The translations under genes and the position numbers were made by a program. A model generated the notes under the pieces. It was given only the letters and a program-made list of their open reading frames with translations, was not told where the DNA came from and did not search any database. DNA of 64,000 nt from Streptomyces sp. MNU76 (GTDB lineage Bacteria > Actinomycetota > Actinomycetes > Streptomycetales > Streptomycetaceae), in assembly GCF_020982545.1 (NCBI RefSeq), contig NZ_JAJKLK010000031.1:1-64000 (forward strand), read 5' to 3'. Positions 29,194 to 37,061 of the stretch are shown here, piece by piece; position 1 is the first letter of the stretch, and the number at the start of each line of letters is the position of its first letter.

Positions 29194-30102
29194 ATGTTGA
29201 ATCTGGAGCGCCTGCGCACCCTCGACGCCCTCGCCCGGCACGGCTCGGTCAGCGGGGCGGCCGAGGGCCTGCATGTGACGACCTCGGCCGTCTCGCAGCA
29301 GATGGCCAAGCTGGAACGCGAGGTGGGTCAGCGGCTCCTCGCCAAGAACGGGCGGGGGGTGCGCCTCACCGACGCGGGGCGGCTGCTCGCCGAGCACGCC
29401 GCGCGCATCCTGTCGCAGGTCGAGCTGGCGCAGTCGGCACTGGAGGAACAGCGGGGGCAGGTGGTCGGCGAACTGCGGCTGGCCGCGTTCCCGACGGCTG
29501 TCCGGGGGCTGTTTCCCGCCGTGTTCCGCGCGCTGCGCGAGGACCATCCCGCGCTGCGCGTGCGCTCACGGGAACTGGAACCCGCACTCGCCGCGAACGC
29601 GGTGATCCGGGGCGACATCGACCTGGCCGTCGTCCTCGACTGGTACAACAAGCCGCTGCCCGTGCCCGCGGGGCTGGCCAGGGCCGCGATCCTCGACGAC
29701 CCGGTGGAGGTGGCCCTGCACGAGGACCATCCGCTCGTCGCCCGGGACGAGATCGACCTGCGGGAGCTGGCCCAGGAGCCGTGGGTCGCCTGGCCCGAGG
29801 GCGAGTTCTGCCACGAATGGCTGCTCTACACGCTGCGGGCCAACGGCATCGAGCCCCACATCGCCCACCGCGCGGGTGAACACCACACGCAACTCGCCCT
29901 GGTCGCCGCAGGATTGGGTGTCTGCATCGCGCCCCGGCTCGGCCGGGACCCGATGCCGGCCGGGGTGCGGACCGTGCCGGTGCGCCACCGTGTCCACCGC
30001 AGCGTGTACGCGGTGTGGCGCTCGGACGCCGACCGGCGGCCGTCCATCAGGGCGGCGGTGGAGGCGCTGCGGACCGCGGGCGACGGGTGCGGAGCGGGCT
30101 GA
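29194..30102 (+). CDS. LysR family transcriptional regulator
   Basis: A 302-residue LTTR. The N-terminal helix-turn-helix (LERLRTLDALARHGSVSGAAEGLHVTTSAVSQQMAKLE split over residues 4-41) is followed by a periplasmic-binding-like effector domain (about 90-290). The shared 75-bp intergenic segment with the EamA gene includes GTAGTATCGCTTACATG, suggesting a promoter close to the start. Confidence 0.86.
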   Translation: MLNLERLRTLDALARHGSVSGAAEGLHVTTSAVSQQMAKLEREVGQRLLAKNGRGVRLTDAGRLLAEHAARILSQVELAQSALEEQRGQVVGELRLAAFPTAVRGLFPAVFRALREDHPALRVRSRELEPALAANAVIRGDIDLAVVLDWYNKPLPVPAGLARAAILDDPVEVALHEDHPLVARDEIDLRELAQEPWVAWPEGEFCHEWLLYTLRANGIEPHIAHRAGEHHTQLALVAAGLGVCIAPRLGRDPMPAGVRTVPVRHRVHRSVYAVWRSDADRRPSIRAAVEALRTAGDGCGAG

Positions 30103-30135
30103 ACCGCGGGAGCGTCCGTCGGCCGAGGGGGCCGG

Positions 30136-30603
30136 TCACGGCGAGCCCAGTTTGCGGAAGTCCCAGGACGCGACGGCGTCCGGTGTCAGACGCAGCCAGG
30201 CGTGCCTGCCGTCGTGGGGCATTTCGTCGATGCCGAAGTTCTTTTGGGCGAACAGCCGCTCCACCTCGACGAGTTCGGGGACCGGTTCGCCCGTGCGCGG
30301 TGCCTCGCCGACGAATTCGACGGTGCCGGACAGTTCGACGCCGCGCAGTTCGCCGTACTCCTCGCCCGCGTCGACCACGACGGCCAGGCGCGGGTCGCGG
30401 CGCAGCGCGGACCAGCGTTTGCTGCGGGTGATCGAGTAGAGCCAGCACGAGGTCCCGTCCCAGAAGAACCAGAGCGGGCTGATGTGCGGGGCGCCGTCGG
30501 ACCCGACTGTCGCCACCCGGCAGGTGCGCTGCGTGCTCAGGAACTCGTCCAGTTCGGAGGGTTCCATCATGATCTTCCGGCCCCGGCGCTGGGTGACGGC
30601 CAT
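30136..30603 (-). CDS. PPOX-class flavin/F420-dependent enzyme
   Basis: A 155-residue split-barrel protein (CRVATVGSDGAPHISPLWFFWDG, with SITRSKRWSALRRDPRLAVVVD after it). This pattern is seen in F420- or FMN-dependent PPOX-class proteins of actinobacteria. It stands convergent to the LysR gene and divergent from the isochorismatase-like gene. The reaction is unknown. AAGGGGA precedes the ATG. Confidence 0.78.
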   Translation of the reverse strand: MAVTQRRGRKIMMEPSELDEFLSTQRTCRVATVGSDGAPHISPLWFFWDGTSCWLYSITRSKRWSALRRDPRLAVVVDAGEEYGELRGVELSGTVEFVGEAPRTGEPVPELVEVERLFAQKNFGIDEMPHDGRHAWLRLTPDAVASWDFRKLGSP

Positions 30604-30710
30604 GGAGTCCCCTTTTCTGATGTGGCGTCAGAAGAGCATCGGTCGTCTTCCGTCCCTGCGCAAGGGGCGTTACGCTCCACCGCCCGATCGCCGGCGACAG
30701 GGGGAGCGTC

Positions 30711-31388
30711 ATGCCCGCGTACGCGAGTGAGTCCGAGCGCCGACGGGAGTTGGGCGGGCTCCTCGATCCCGCCACCACCGTCCTGCTGACCGTCGAGTGT
30801 CAGCAGGGTGTCGTGGGAGCCGACGGCGCGCTGCCCGAACTCGCCCGGGAGGCCCGGTCGTCGGGGGTGCTCGCGCGTGTCGCCCGGTTGGTCGCCGCGG
30901 CCCACGGGTGCAGGGCGCAGGTCCTGCACGCCGTCGCCGAGCGGCGGCCCGACGGCCGGGGGGCCAACCGCAACGCACGGCTGTTCCGCGCGGCGGAACG
31001 GCTGCCCGTACGGCAGTTGACGGGCAGTGAGGCCGTACGGGTCGCGCCGCCCATCGAGGTCGCCGAGGAGGACCTGATCGTACGGCGGTTGCACGGGCTG
31101 TCCCCGCTGGCGGGCACCGATGTGGACGCGCTCCTGCGGAACCTGGGCTGCCGCACCCTGGTCGTCGCCGGCGTCTCGGCGAACGTGGCCGTGCCGAACG
31201 CGGTGTTCGACGCGGTCAACCTGGGCTACACGGTGGTCGTGCCCGGCGACGCCATCGCGGGGGTGCCTGCCGACTACACCCCCGCGATGATCCGTCACAC
31301 CCTCGCGCTGGTCGCCACGGTCGCGACCACGGACGAGGTGGTGGAGTGCTTCGAGCGGCCGGCGGGCCGCGCGTCCGGCGAACGCTAG
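30711..31388 (+). CDS. Isochorismatase-fold protein lacking the catalytic cysteine
   Basis: A 225-residue cysteine-hydrolase-fold protein. The family's nucleophile normally sits in a GVxTNxCV-type loop. Here it reads GVSANVAVPNAVFDA, with Ala160 at the Cys position. The N-terminal catalytic Asp is Glu29 (TVECQQGVVG). It is thus unlikely to be a normal amidase/isochorismatase and may bind rather than hydrolyse, or use other chemistry. Similar Cys-less members are common in Streptomyces as far as I recall. Confidence 0.7.
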   Translation: MPAYASESERRRELGGLLDPATTVLLTVECQQGVVGADGALPELAREARSSGVLARVARLVAAAHGCRAQVLHAVAERRPDGRGANRNARLFRAAERLPVRQLTGSEAVRVAPPIEVAEEDLIVRRLHGLSPLAGTDVDALLRNLGCRTLVVAGVSANVAVPNAVFDAVNLGYTVVVPGDAIAGVPADYTPAMIRHTLALVATVATTDEVVECFERPAGRASGER

Positions 31389-31897
31389 GCGAGGGTGATC
31401 GAGTCCCCAGACACGGTGACCTGCTTGGCCGGCAGCGCCTTCGTCGCCGGTCCGCTCTTCACACTGCCGTCCGCGATCGAGAAGTTGCTGTTGTGACAGG
31501 GGCAGTTGATCACGCCGTCGGCGATCGTCTTCACCGCACAGCCCTGATGGGTGCACACGGAGGAGAACGCCTTGAACGTGCCCGCCTCGGGCTGGGTGAC
31601 GACGACGCCCTCGCTCTCGAAGATCTTGCCGCCGCCCTCGGGGATGTCCGCGGTCTTCGCGATCTCCTTGCCGCCCGCGTCGCCGCCCGTGCTGCCGCCG
31701 GTCGTGTCGCCTCCCGTGCTGCCGCCGGAGTCGGCGTTCGAGTCGCCGCCGGCCCCGGCGCCGGACGAACTCGACGTCGACGCGTCGTCGTCCGATCCGC
31801 ACGCGGTCAGCGCGACGGCGAGCCCCGCCACGCCGACGGCCGCCATGACGGTGCGACGGCCCGGGATCGAAGCGGGTTTGGTCGTTTCGCTGGTCAT
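31385..31897 (-). CDS. Tat-exported Rieske (2Fe-2S) lipoprotein
   Basis: A 170-residue protein. PGRRTVMAAVGVAGLAVALTAC is a twin-arginine signal with a lipobox cysteine at about 33. A Ser/Gly/Asp-rich linker (35-75) follows. The C-terminal Rieske domain has both cluster loops: CTHQGC and CPCHNSNF. It is probably membrane-anchored outside the cell with an electron-transfer role. ATG 31897 follows GGAAGGAA. It overlaps the convergent gene by 4 bp. Confidence 0.87.
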   Translation of the reverse strand: MTSETTKPASIPGRRTVMAAVGVAGLAVALTACGSDDDASTSSSSGAGAGGDSNADSGGSTGGDTTGGSTGGDAGGKEIAKTADIPEGGGKIFESEGVVVTQPEAGTFKAFSSVCTHQGCAVKTIADGVINCPCHNSNFSIADGSVKSGPATKALPAKQVTVSGDSITLA

Positions 31898-32098
31898 GCT
31901 GACGGTTCCTTCCGAGATGGCTTTGCGCTTTCGCCCATGAATACGGCGGGTCTGCGCTTGAACGTTCAGACAGGGTGCACATCTTGACCTGTCCGGGATC
32001 ATGACGGCGTCAAAAACAGCTGTCTGAAAGCTGTCGGTCGGCGGCGCCGCCGGACGGGGCGCACCCGGGGGCCGTCGGTACGCCGGTAGCCTGGGCCG

Positions 32099-32203
32099 AT
32101 GCTCAAGGAAGTCAGCGCGACCCGGTACATCGCGCCGTTGCGGGAGGGCGGCTCGCTGCCCGGTCTCGTCGGGGGCGACGACCGCGGGACGTACGTCCTG
32201 TAG
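32099..32203 (+). pseudogene. HipA-like kinase, N-terminal remnant
   Basis: ATG at 32099 opens MLKEVSATRYIAPLREGGSL, matching the start of the HipA-type kinase family common in Streptomyces. It ends at TAG (32201-32203) after 34 codons, exactly where the sequence changes to a phosphoketolase remnant. It is a truncated gene at a deletion junction. Confidence 0.55.
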
Positions 32204-32210
32204 ACACCCG

Positions 32211-32417
32211 GCCCGGCCTCACGCGGTTACCACGGTCACCCCTGGCTGATCCACCGCCTGGCCTACACGCGCACCGGGCACAAGAACCTGCACGTTCGCG
32301 GCTACAAGGAAGTCGGCACCACCACGCCGTTTCGACATGGTCGTCGGCAACGACATGGACCGCTACCGGCTGGGCATCGACCTGCCCGAGGTCGCCGACT
32401 GGACCTGGGACAGCTGA
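32211..32417 (+). pseudogene. Phosphoketolase, C-terminal remnant (deleted and frameshifted)
   Basis: Translation gives RGYHGHPWLIHRLAYTRTGH and KNLHVRGYKEVGTTTPF, the well-conserved C-terminal domain of xylulose-5-phosphate/fructose-6-phosphate phosphoketolase. An extra T in CCGTTTCGAC (about 32329-32333) shifts the frame. In the new frame DMVVGNDMDRYRL is joined directly to GIDLPEVADWTWDS, skipping about 35 residues that separate these blocks in intact enzymes. The N-terminal 600 or so residues are missing. Non-functional. Confidence 0.8.
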
Positions 32418-32910
32418 CCGGAGCTGGTTCTGTCGCCTCGGTCACCCTGGGCCGGGGCGGCTCGCGTGACAGTCGCGGCAGCCTCCTCGCCCTCACACGA
32501 GGCACACCAGCACGGAAGGGGCAGCCGGACCCGGACGATGGCCCACTGCGCCCTCCCAGTGGTGGTGCACAGGCCGGTTGTATGGAACCGGCGGAAAGGA
32601 CCAGCCACAGACGCGGGGCAGCAGCCGTCATCTGTTCACCGCGCAATCAGGATCCGCGAGAAGCGGATGGTCCTTCCGCCTCTTTTTCTGCCCGGCCATG
32701 TGCGGCGATCGGTCGGCCGCGCAGTGCCTCGGGCCACCCGGGCGGCGAGCCTGCGCAGAGGGCCGAACGGCCCCAGGGCAAAGGGGCCGGACGGTCGCGG
32801 TGACGGGTTCCTGGCGGCCCTGCCCCGGAGCACGGTGGGCGACGAGCATCGTCGGTGGAGCCGAACGCGGAGATCCCACGGACGGTGTCGTGAACGAAGC
32901 GGAGGCAGTG
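32418..32910. other. Upstream region of pflB (493 bp), no intact gene
   Basis: It contains the DevR-like boxes at 32760 and 32784. A short stretch near 32539-32580 (MAHCALPVVVHRP) faintly resembles the end of a universal stress protein but is too short to call. No intact gene. Confidence 0.4.
32760..32797. promoter_or_regulatory. DevR/DosR-like box pair upstream of pflB
   Basis: GGGCCGAACGGCCC (32760-32773), a perfect palindrome apart from its AA centre. A weaker copy GGGCCGGACGGTCG starts at 32784. The first ends 137 bp before the pflB ATG. The layout equals the DosR core GGGACT-WW-AGTCCC. Confidence 0.6.
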
Positions 32911-35187
32911 ATGACGGTGGCACCCCACGCAGAAGCGGCCGAGACCGGCGTGGACGCATCCGTGGAGGCGTGGCGCGGATTCGCCGGAACACGGTGGCAG
33001 GAGCGCGTCGACGTACGGGACTTCATCCAGGCCAACTACACGCCGTACGAAAGCGGCTCGGAGTTCCTGGCCGGCCCGACCGGGCGCACCCGCGCGGTCT
33101 GGGACAAGGTCAGCGTCCTGTTCCCCGTGGAGCGGGAGAGGGGCATCCTCGACGTCGACACGGCCACCCCGTCCACCATCACCTCGCACGCGCCTGGCTA
33201 CATCGACCGCGACCGTGAGCTGGTCGTCGGCCTGCAGACCGACGCCCCGCTCAAGCGGGCGATCATGCCGAACGGCGGCCTGAGGATGGTGGAGAACGGG
33301 CTGGCGGCGTACGGCTACAAGGCCGATCCGTTCGTGGCGGAGGTCTTCGGCACCTACCGCAAGACCCACAACGACGGCGTCTTCGACGCCTACACCCCCG
33401 AGATGCGCGCCGCCCGCAAGGCCGGGATCATCACCGGGCTGCCGGACGCGTACGGCCGCGGACGGATCATCGGTGACTACCGGCGTGTCGCCCTGTACGG
33501 CACCAACCGGCTGATCGAGGCCAAGTGGGCTGAGCGGGAGCTGCTGGACGCGCAACCCTCCAGCCCGGACGTCATCCGGGACCGTGAGGAGCTTGCCGAG
33601 CAGATTCGCGCGCTGGGTGAGCTGGCCGAGATGGCCGCCTCCTACGGCTGTGATGTCACCCGCCCCGCCGCCACCGCACATGAGGCGGTGCAGTGGCTCT
33701 ACCTGGGCTTCCTGGCTGCGGTGAAGGAGCAGAACGGCGCCGCGATGTCGCTGGGGCGAACCTCGACCTTCCTGGACGTCTACCTCCAGCGGGACCTGGA
33801 CGAGGGCCGCATCGACGAGACCCGCGCCCAGGAGCTGATCGACGACTTCGTCATCAAGCTGCGGATCGTACGGTTCCTGCGCACCCCCGAGTACGACGCC
33901 CTCTTCTCCGGCGACCCCACCTGGGTGACGGAGTCCATCGGCGGCATCGGCGCCGACGGACGCCCGCTGGTCACCCGCACCTCCTTCCGCTTCCTGCAGA
34001 CGCTGTACAACCTGGGCCCCGCCCCCGAGCCGAACCTCACCGTCCTGTGGTCTCCGCGGCTGCCCGAGGGCTTCAAGCGGTTCTGCGCCCAGGTCTCCAT
34101 CGACACCAGCTCCATCCAGTACGAGTCCGACGAGCTGATGAGGCCGCGCACCGGTGACGACACGGCGATCGCCTGCTGTGTGTCCGCGATGGCGGTGGGC
34201 AAGCAGATGCAGTTCTTCGGGGCCCGAGTGAACCTCGCAAAGGCGCTGCTGTACGCGGTCAACGGCGGCCGGGACGAGATGACCGGCGAGCAGATCGCGC
34301 CGGAGACGCCCCCGCTGATGGGCGAGTACCTGAACTATGACGAGCTGTCGGCGGCGTACGACCGGGTGCTGGACTGGCTGGCGGCCACGTACGTCGACGC
34401 ACTGAACGTCATCCACTACATGCACGACAAGTACGCCTACGAGCGGATCGAGATGGCGCTGCACGACTACCCCGTGCACCGTTTCATGGCGTGCGGCATC
34501 GCGGGTCTGTCGGTCGCTGTGGACAGTCTGTCGGCGGTCAAGCACGCGCGGGTGAAGGTCTTCAGGGACGCCACGGGCCTCGCCGTCGACTTCCGCACCG
34601 AGGGGGAGTTTCCCGCGTACGGCAACAACGACGACCGCGCCGACGATCTCGCCGTCGAGCTGGTGGAGTCGTTCATGGCGAAGGTGCGCAAGCACCCCAC
34701 GTACCGGGGCGCCGAGCACACGCAGTCGGTGCTGACCATCACCTCGAACGTGGTGTACGGCAAGCACACCGGTAACACCCCGGACGGCCGGCGCGCGGGT
34801 GCCCCGTTCGCGCCCGGAGCGAACCCGATGAACGGGCGCGACCGGCACGGCATGGTCGCCTCCGCGCTGTCGGTGGCGAAGCTCCCGTACGAGGCCGCCC
34901 GCGACGGCATTTCCCTCACGTCGACCGTCACGCCTGAGGGGCTCGGCCACGACCCGGCCGAGCGTGCCGCGAACCTGGCCGGCATCCTCGACGCCTACAC
35001 GGCCTCCGGCGGCTTCCACATGAACGTCAACGTGCTGAACCGGGCGACGCTCGAGGACGCCATGGAACACCCGGAGAAGTACCCGGAGTTGACGATCCGG
35101 GTCTCCGGCTACGCGGTCAACTTCGTCCGTCTGACCCGCGAGCAGCAGCTCGACGTGATCAGCCGCACCTTCCATGGGGCGCTGTGA
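32911..35187 (+). CDS. pflB: Pyruvate formate-lyase (formate acetyltransferase)
   Basis: A 758-residue glycyl-radical enzyme converting pyruvate and CoA to acetyl-CoA and formate without oxygen. The adjacent active-site cysteines are Cys422-Cys423 (IACCVSAM) and the radical glycine is Gly733 (RVSGYAVNF). Length equals the Escherichia coli enzyme. ATG 32911 has GGAGG 5 nt upstream. The activase gene overlaps the stop codon. The enzyme is destroyed by oxygen when active, so its presence in a Streptomyces implies real anoxic or microaerobic metabolism. Confidence 0.95.
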   Translation: MTVAPHAEAAETGVDASVEAWRGFAGTRWQERVDVRDFIQANYTPYESGSEFLAGPTGRTRAVWDKVSVLFPVERERGILDVDTATPSTITSHAPGYIDRDRELVVGLQTDAPLKRAIMPNGGLRMVENGLAAYGYKADPFVAEVFGTYRKTHNDGVFDAYTPEMRAARKAGIITGLPDAYGRGRIIGDYRRVALYGTNRLIEAKWAERELLDAQPSSPDVIRDREELAEQIRALGELAEMAASYGCDVTRPAATAHEAVQWLYLGFLAAVKEQNGAAMSLGRTSTFLDVYLQRDLDEGRIDETRAQELIDDFVIKLRIVRFLRTPEYDALFSGDPTWVTESIGGIGADGRPLVTRTSFRFLQTLYNLGPAPEPNLTVLWSPRLPEGFKRFCAQVSIDTSSIQYESDELMRPRTGDDTAIACCVSAMAVGKQMQFFGARVNLAKALLYAVNGGRDEMTGEQIAPETPPLMGEYLNYDELSAAYDRVLDWLAATYVDALNVIHYMHDKYAYERIEMALHDYPVHRFMACGIAGLSVAVDSLSAVKHARVKVFRDATGLAVDFRTEGEFPAYGNNDDRADDLAVELVESFMAKVRKHPTYRGAEHTQSVLTITSNVVYGKHTGNTPDGRRAGAPFAPGANPMNGRDRHGMVASALSVAKLPYEAARDGISLTSTVTPEGLGHDPAERAANLAGILDAYTASGGFHMNVNVLNRATLEDAMEHPEKYPELTIRVSGYAVNFVRLTREQQLDVISRTFHGAL

Positions 35188-35942
35188 ACACCGTGACGCA
35201 GCTCGCCGCCGGACAGGTCTCGGGACGGATCCACTCCTGGGACCTGTCCACCGGCGTCGACGGCCCAGGCACGCGGTTCGTGCTGTTCGTCAGCGGCTGT
35301 CCACTGCGCTGCCTGTACTGCGCCAACCCCGACACCTGGCACATGCGCGACGGGCGCCAGGCCTCCGTCGACGAGGTGATGGCCGAGCTCGACAAGTACC
35401 GGGCCTTCATCACCACGGCGGGTGGGGGAGTGACCCTCACGGGAGGCGAGCCCCTGCTCCAGCCGGCATTCACGGGCGCGGTGCTGCGCCGCTGCAAGGA
35501 GGTCGGCCTGCACACCGCTCTGGACACCTCCGGCTTCCTGGGCGCCCGCGCGACCGACGAACTGCTCGCCGACACCGATCTGGTCCTGCTCGACATCAAG
35601 TCCTTCGACGTCGCCACCTATCGAAAGCTCACCGGCGGCTCGCTCGCCCCCACCCTGAGCTTCGCCACCCGACTGGACCGGTTGGGCGTCCCGGTGCACG
35701 TTCGCTATGTGCTGGTCCCCGGTTGGACCGACGACCCGGAAGCCATCGACGGCCTGGGCGCGTTCCTGGCCGGGCTGAGCAACGTCGACCGGGTCGACGT
35801 CCTGCCCTTCCACAAACTCGGCGCCCACAAGTACGACGTCCTCGGGCTGCCCTTCCCCCTGCGCGACACCGCCACGCCCGCCCCGGAGCTGACCGAGCGC
35901 GTGCGTGAGCAGTTCAGGGAGCACGGGCTCCGGGCCCTGTGA
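35184..35942 (+). CDS. pflA: Pyruvate formate-lyase activating enzyme (radical SAM)
   Basis: A 252-residue radical SAM protein that installs the glycyl radical on PFL. The cluster motif CPLRCLYC places the cysteines at 39, 43 and 46, and the SAM-binding GGE motif is TLTGGEPLLQ. The GTG start overlaps the pflB stop (GTGA), so the two are translationally coupled. It should need reduced flavodoxin or ferredoxin, not encoded here. Confidence 0.94.
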   Translation: MNTVTQLAAGQVSGRIHSWDLSTGVDGPGTRFVLFVSGCPLRCLYCANPDTWHMRDGRQASVDEVMAELDKYRAFITTAGGGVTLTGGEPLLQPAFTGAVLRRCKEVGLHTALDTSGFLGARATDELLADTDLVLLDIKSFDVATYRKLTGGSLAPTLSFATRLDRLGVPVHVRYVLVPGWTDDPEAIDGLGAFLAGLSNVDRVDVLPFHKLGAHKYDVLGLPFPLRDTATPAPELTERVREQFREHGLRAL

Positions 35943-36209
35943 CCCTGGCGTGGTGCATCCCGGGCGGACAAGGGCGCCGGAGTCGCTGCGGGACGGGCCT
36001 GAACAACTGGCCGCGATCAGGTGGGGCCCCAGCTTGCCTCAGCACCTGGCGAAATTGCGCCGCTCCGGAATCGGCACCTCGGAGCGTGACGGCTCGACCG
36101 GCGTCACGTCCTTGCACTCTCCATGTCGACGCCGACGGCCACGTAGACCGGTCGGCCGACCACCGACCCGGAGCGGATCTTGATCGAACCGCGCCGGCGT
36201 TGAGCACGT

Positions 36210-36290
36210 GGAGGCTTCTGCACCAAGGTCCGGTCTTCGAACGGCTGCTGCTGGAGGACGGCATCCTGCTGCGCAGGTGTCGCAGGGCGC
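36210..36290 (+). pseudogene. Possible polyphosphate kinase 2 fragment
   Basis: One frame reads LLHQGPVFERLLLEDGILLRR, which resembles the PPK2 segment (CPVFERMLLEEGI-type) preceding the KYWFSVS motif; that motif is absent. The rest of 35943-36329 shows no recognisable gene. PPK2 would fit an energy-stress island. The match is short, so this is tentative. Confidence 0.35.
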
Positions 36291-36329
36291 GCCACAGCGG
36301 TCCTGCACCGGATCGCTGATCCGTCGGGG

Positions 36330-36794
36330 TCAGGCGCTGATGGTCTCGTCCGCGGCGGTGAGCCGGATTCCCGTGACCAGGTCGGGGTGGATGCGGACTG
36401 CGTAGTCCATGGTCTGTTTCACCCAGGGATGGAGCAGCGCCTGGTAACGGGCCAGTTCGTGGGGGTCGGTGATCAGGCGGGCGTAGCCGGTGACGACCAC
36501 GCTCCAGCCGAGGTGGGTGTCCGGGTCGATGGCGTCGGCCTCGTAGGCGACGACGACGCCTGAGCTGTTCGCATGGCGGGTGTGCGCGGTGATCACCGAG
36601 CCTTCGTGGGTGCGGATGATGATGTCGCCGTCGTCGAGGACGTGGTTGACCGGCCGGATCGTGGGGAGCGCGTGCTGGGTGAAGACGATCCTGCCCAGGG
36701 AGACGCTGCCCAGGAGTCGCAGGGCCTCGGCGCTGTCGAGTCCCACGCTGTGCCGTGGACCGGCGGTGAAGGGCAGGGCGTTGTTGGTGGTCAT
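36330..36794 (-). CDS. Pyridoxamine 5'-phosphate oxidase-fold protein
   Basis: A 154-residue split-barrel protein (LLGSVSLGRIVFTQHALPTIRPVNHVLDDGDIIIRT, about 28-64; VVVAYEADAIDPDTHLGWSVVVTGYA). It is a type often found in DosR-like regulons of actinobacteria. ATG 36794 is chosen where family similarity starts. The upstream DNA carries a DevR-like palindrome (37017-37030). It may be a flavin reductase; the reaction is not determined. A broken relative lies at 49219. Confidence 0.8.
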   Translation of the reverse strand: MTTNNALPFTAGPRHSVGLDSAEALRLLGSVSLGRIVFTQHALPTIRPVNHVLDDGDIIIRTHEGSVITAHTRHANSSGVVVAYEADAIDPDTHLGWSVVVTGYARLITDPHELARYQALLHPWVKQTMDYAVRIHPDLVTGIRLTAADETISA

Positions 36795-37005
36795 GGTGGG
36801 TTTCCGTAGGTTTCGTCGCTCACTGCGCGGGTGCTTCGGTGGGAGCGCCGTTGCCGTGACGGCGCTGGTCGCCGCGGGGCCAGTACCGCATCTGTGTGTC
36901 CCTTCGAAGATCGGTGGCATGAGACCCGCCGAGGTCTCGGGGTGGAGCCCGGTGGACGGTGGGTCACGGGCGGGATGGATCAGGCCATTTGAATGCGGGC
37001 AGTGA

Positions 37006-37041
37006 GGGGTGCGGTAGGGCCGAACGGCCCTACCGCACCCC
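37006..37041. terminator. 17-bp perfect inverted repeat after adhE that contains a DevR-like box
   Basis: GGGGTGCGGTAGGGCCG - AA - CGGCCCTACCGCACCCC, both arms perfect. It lies 20 bp beyond the adhE stop and 212 bp upstream of the leftward PPOX gene. It can form an adhE terminator hairpin. Its core GGGCCGAACGGCCC (37017-37030) is also the island's repeated box, so it may serve two functions. Confidence 0.7.
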
Positions 37042-37061
37042 GGCGCTTTCCAGCGGTCGTC

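Noticed and set aside
32539..32580. Possible universal stress protein end (MAHCALPVVVHRP)
   Set aside because: Too short and weak to support a call.
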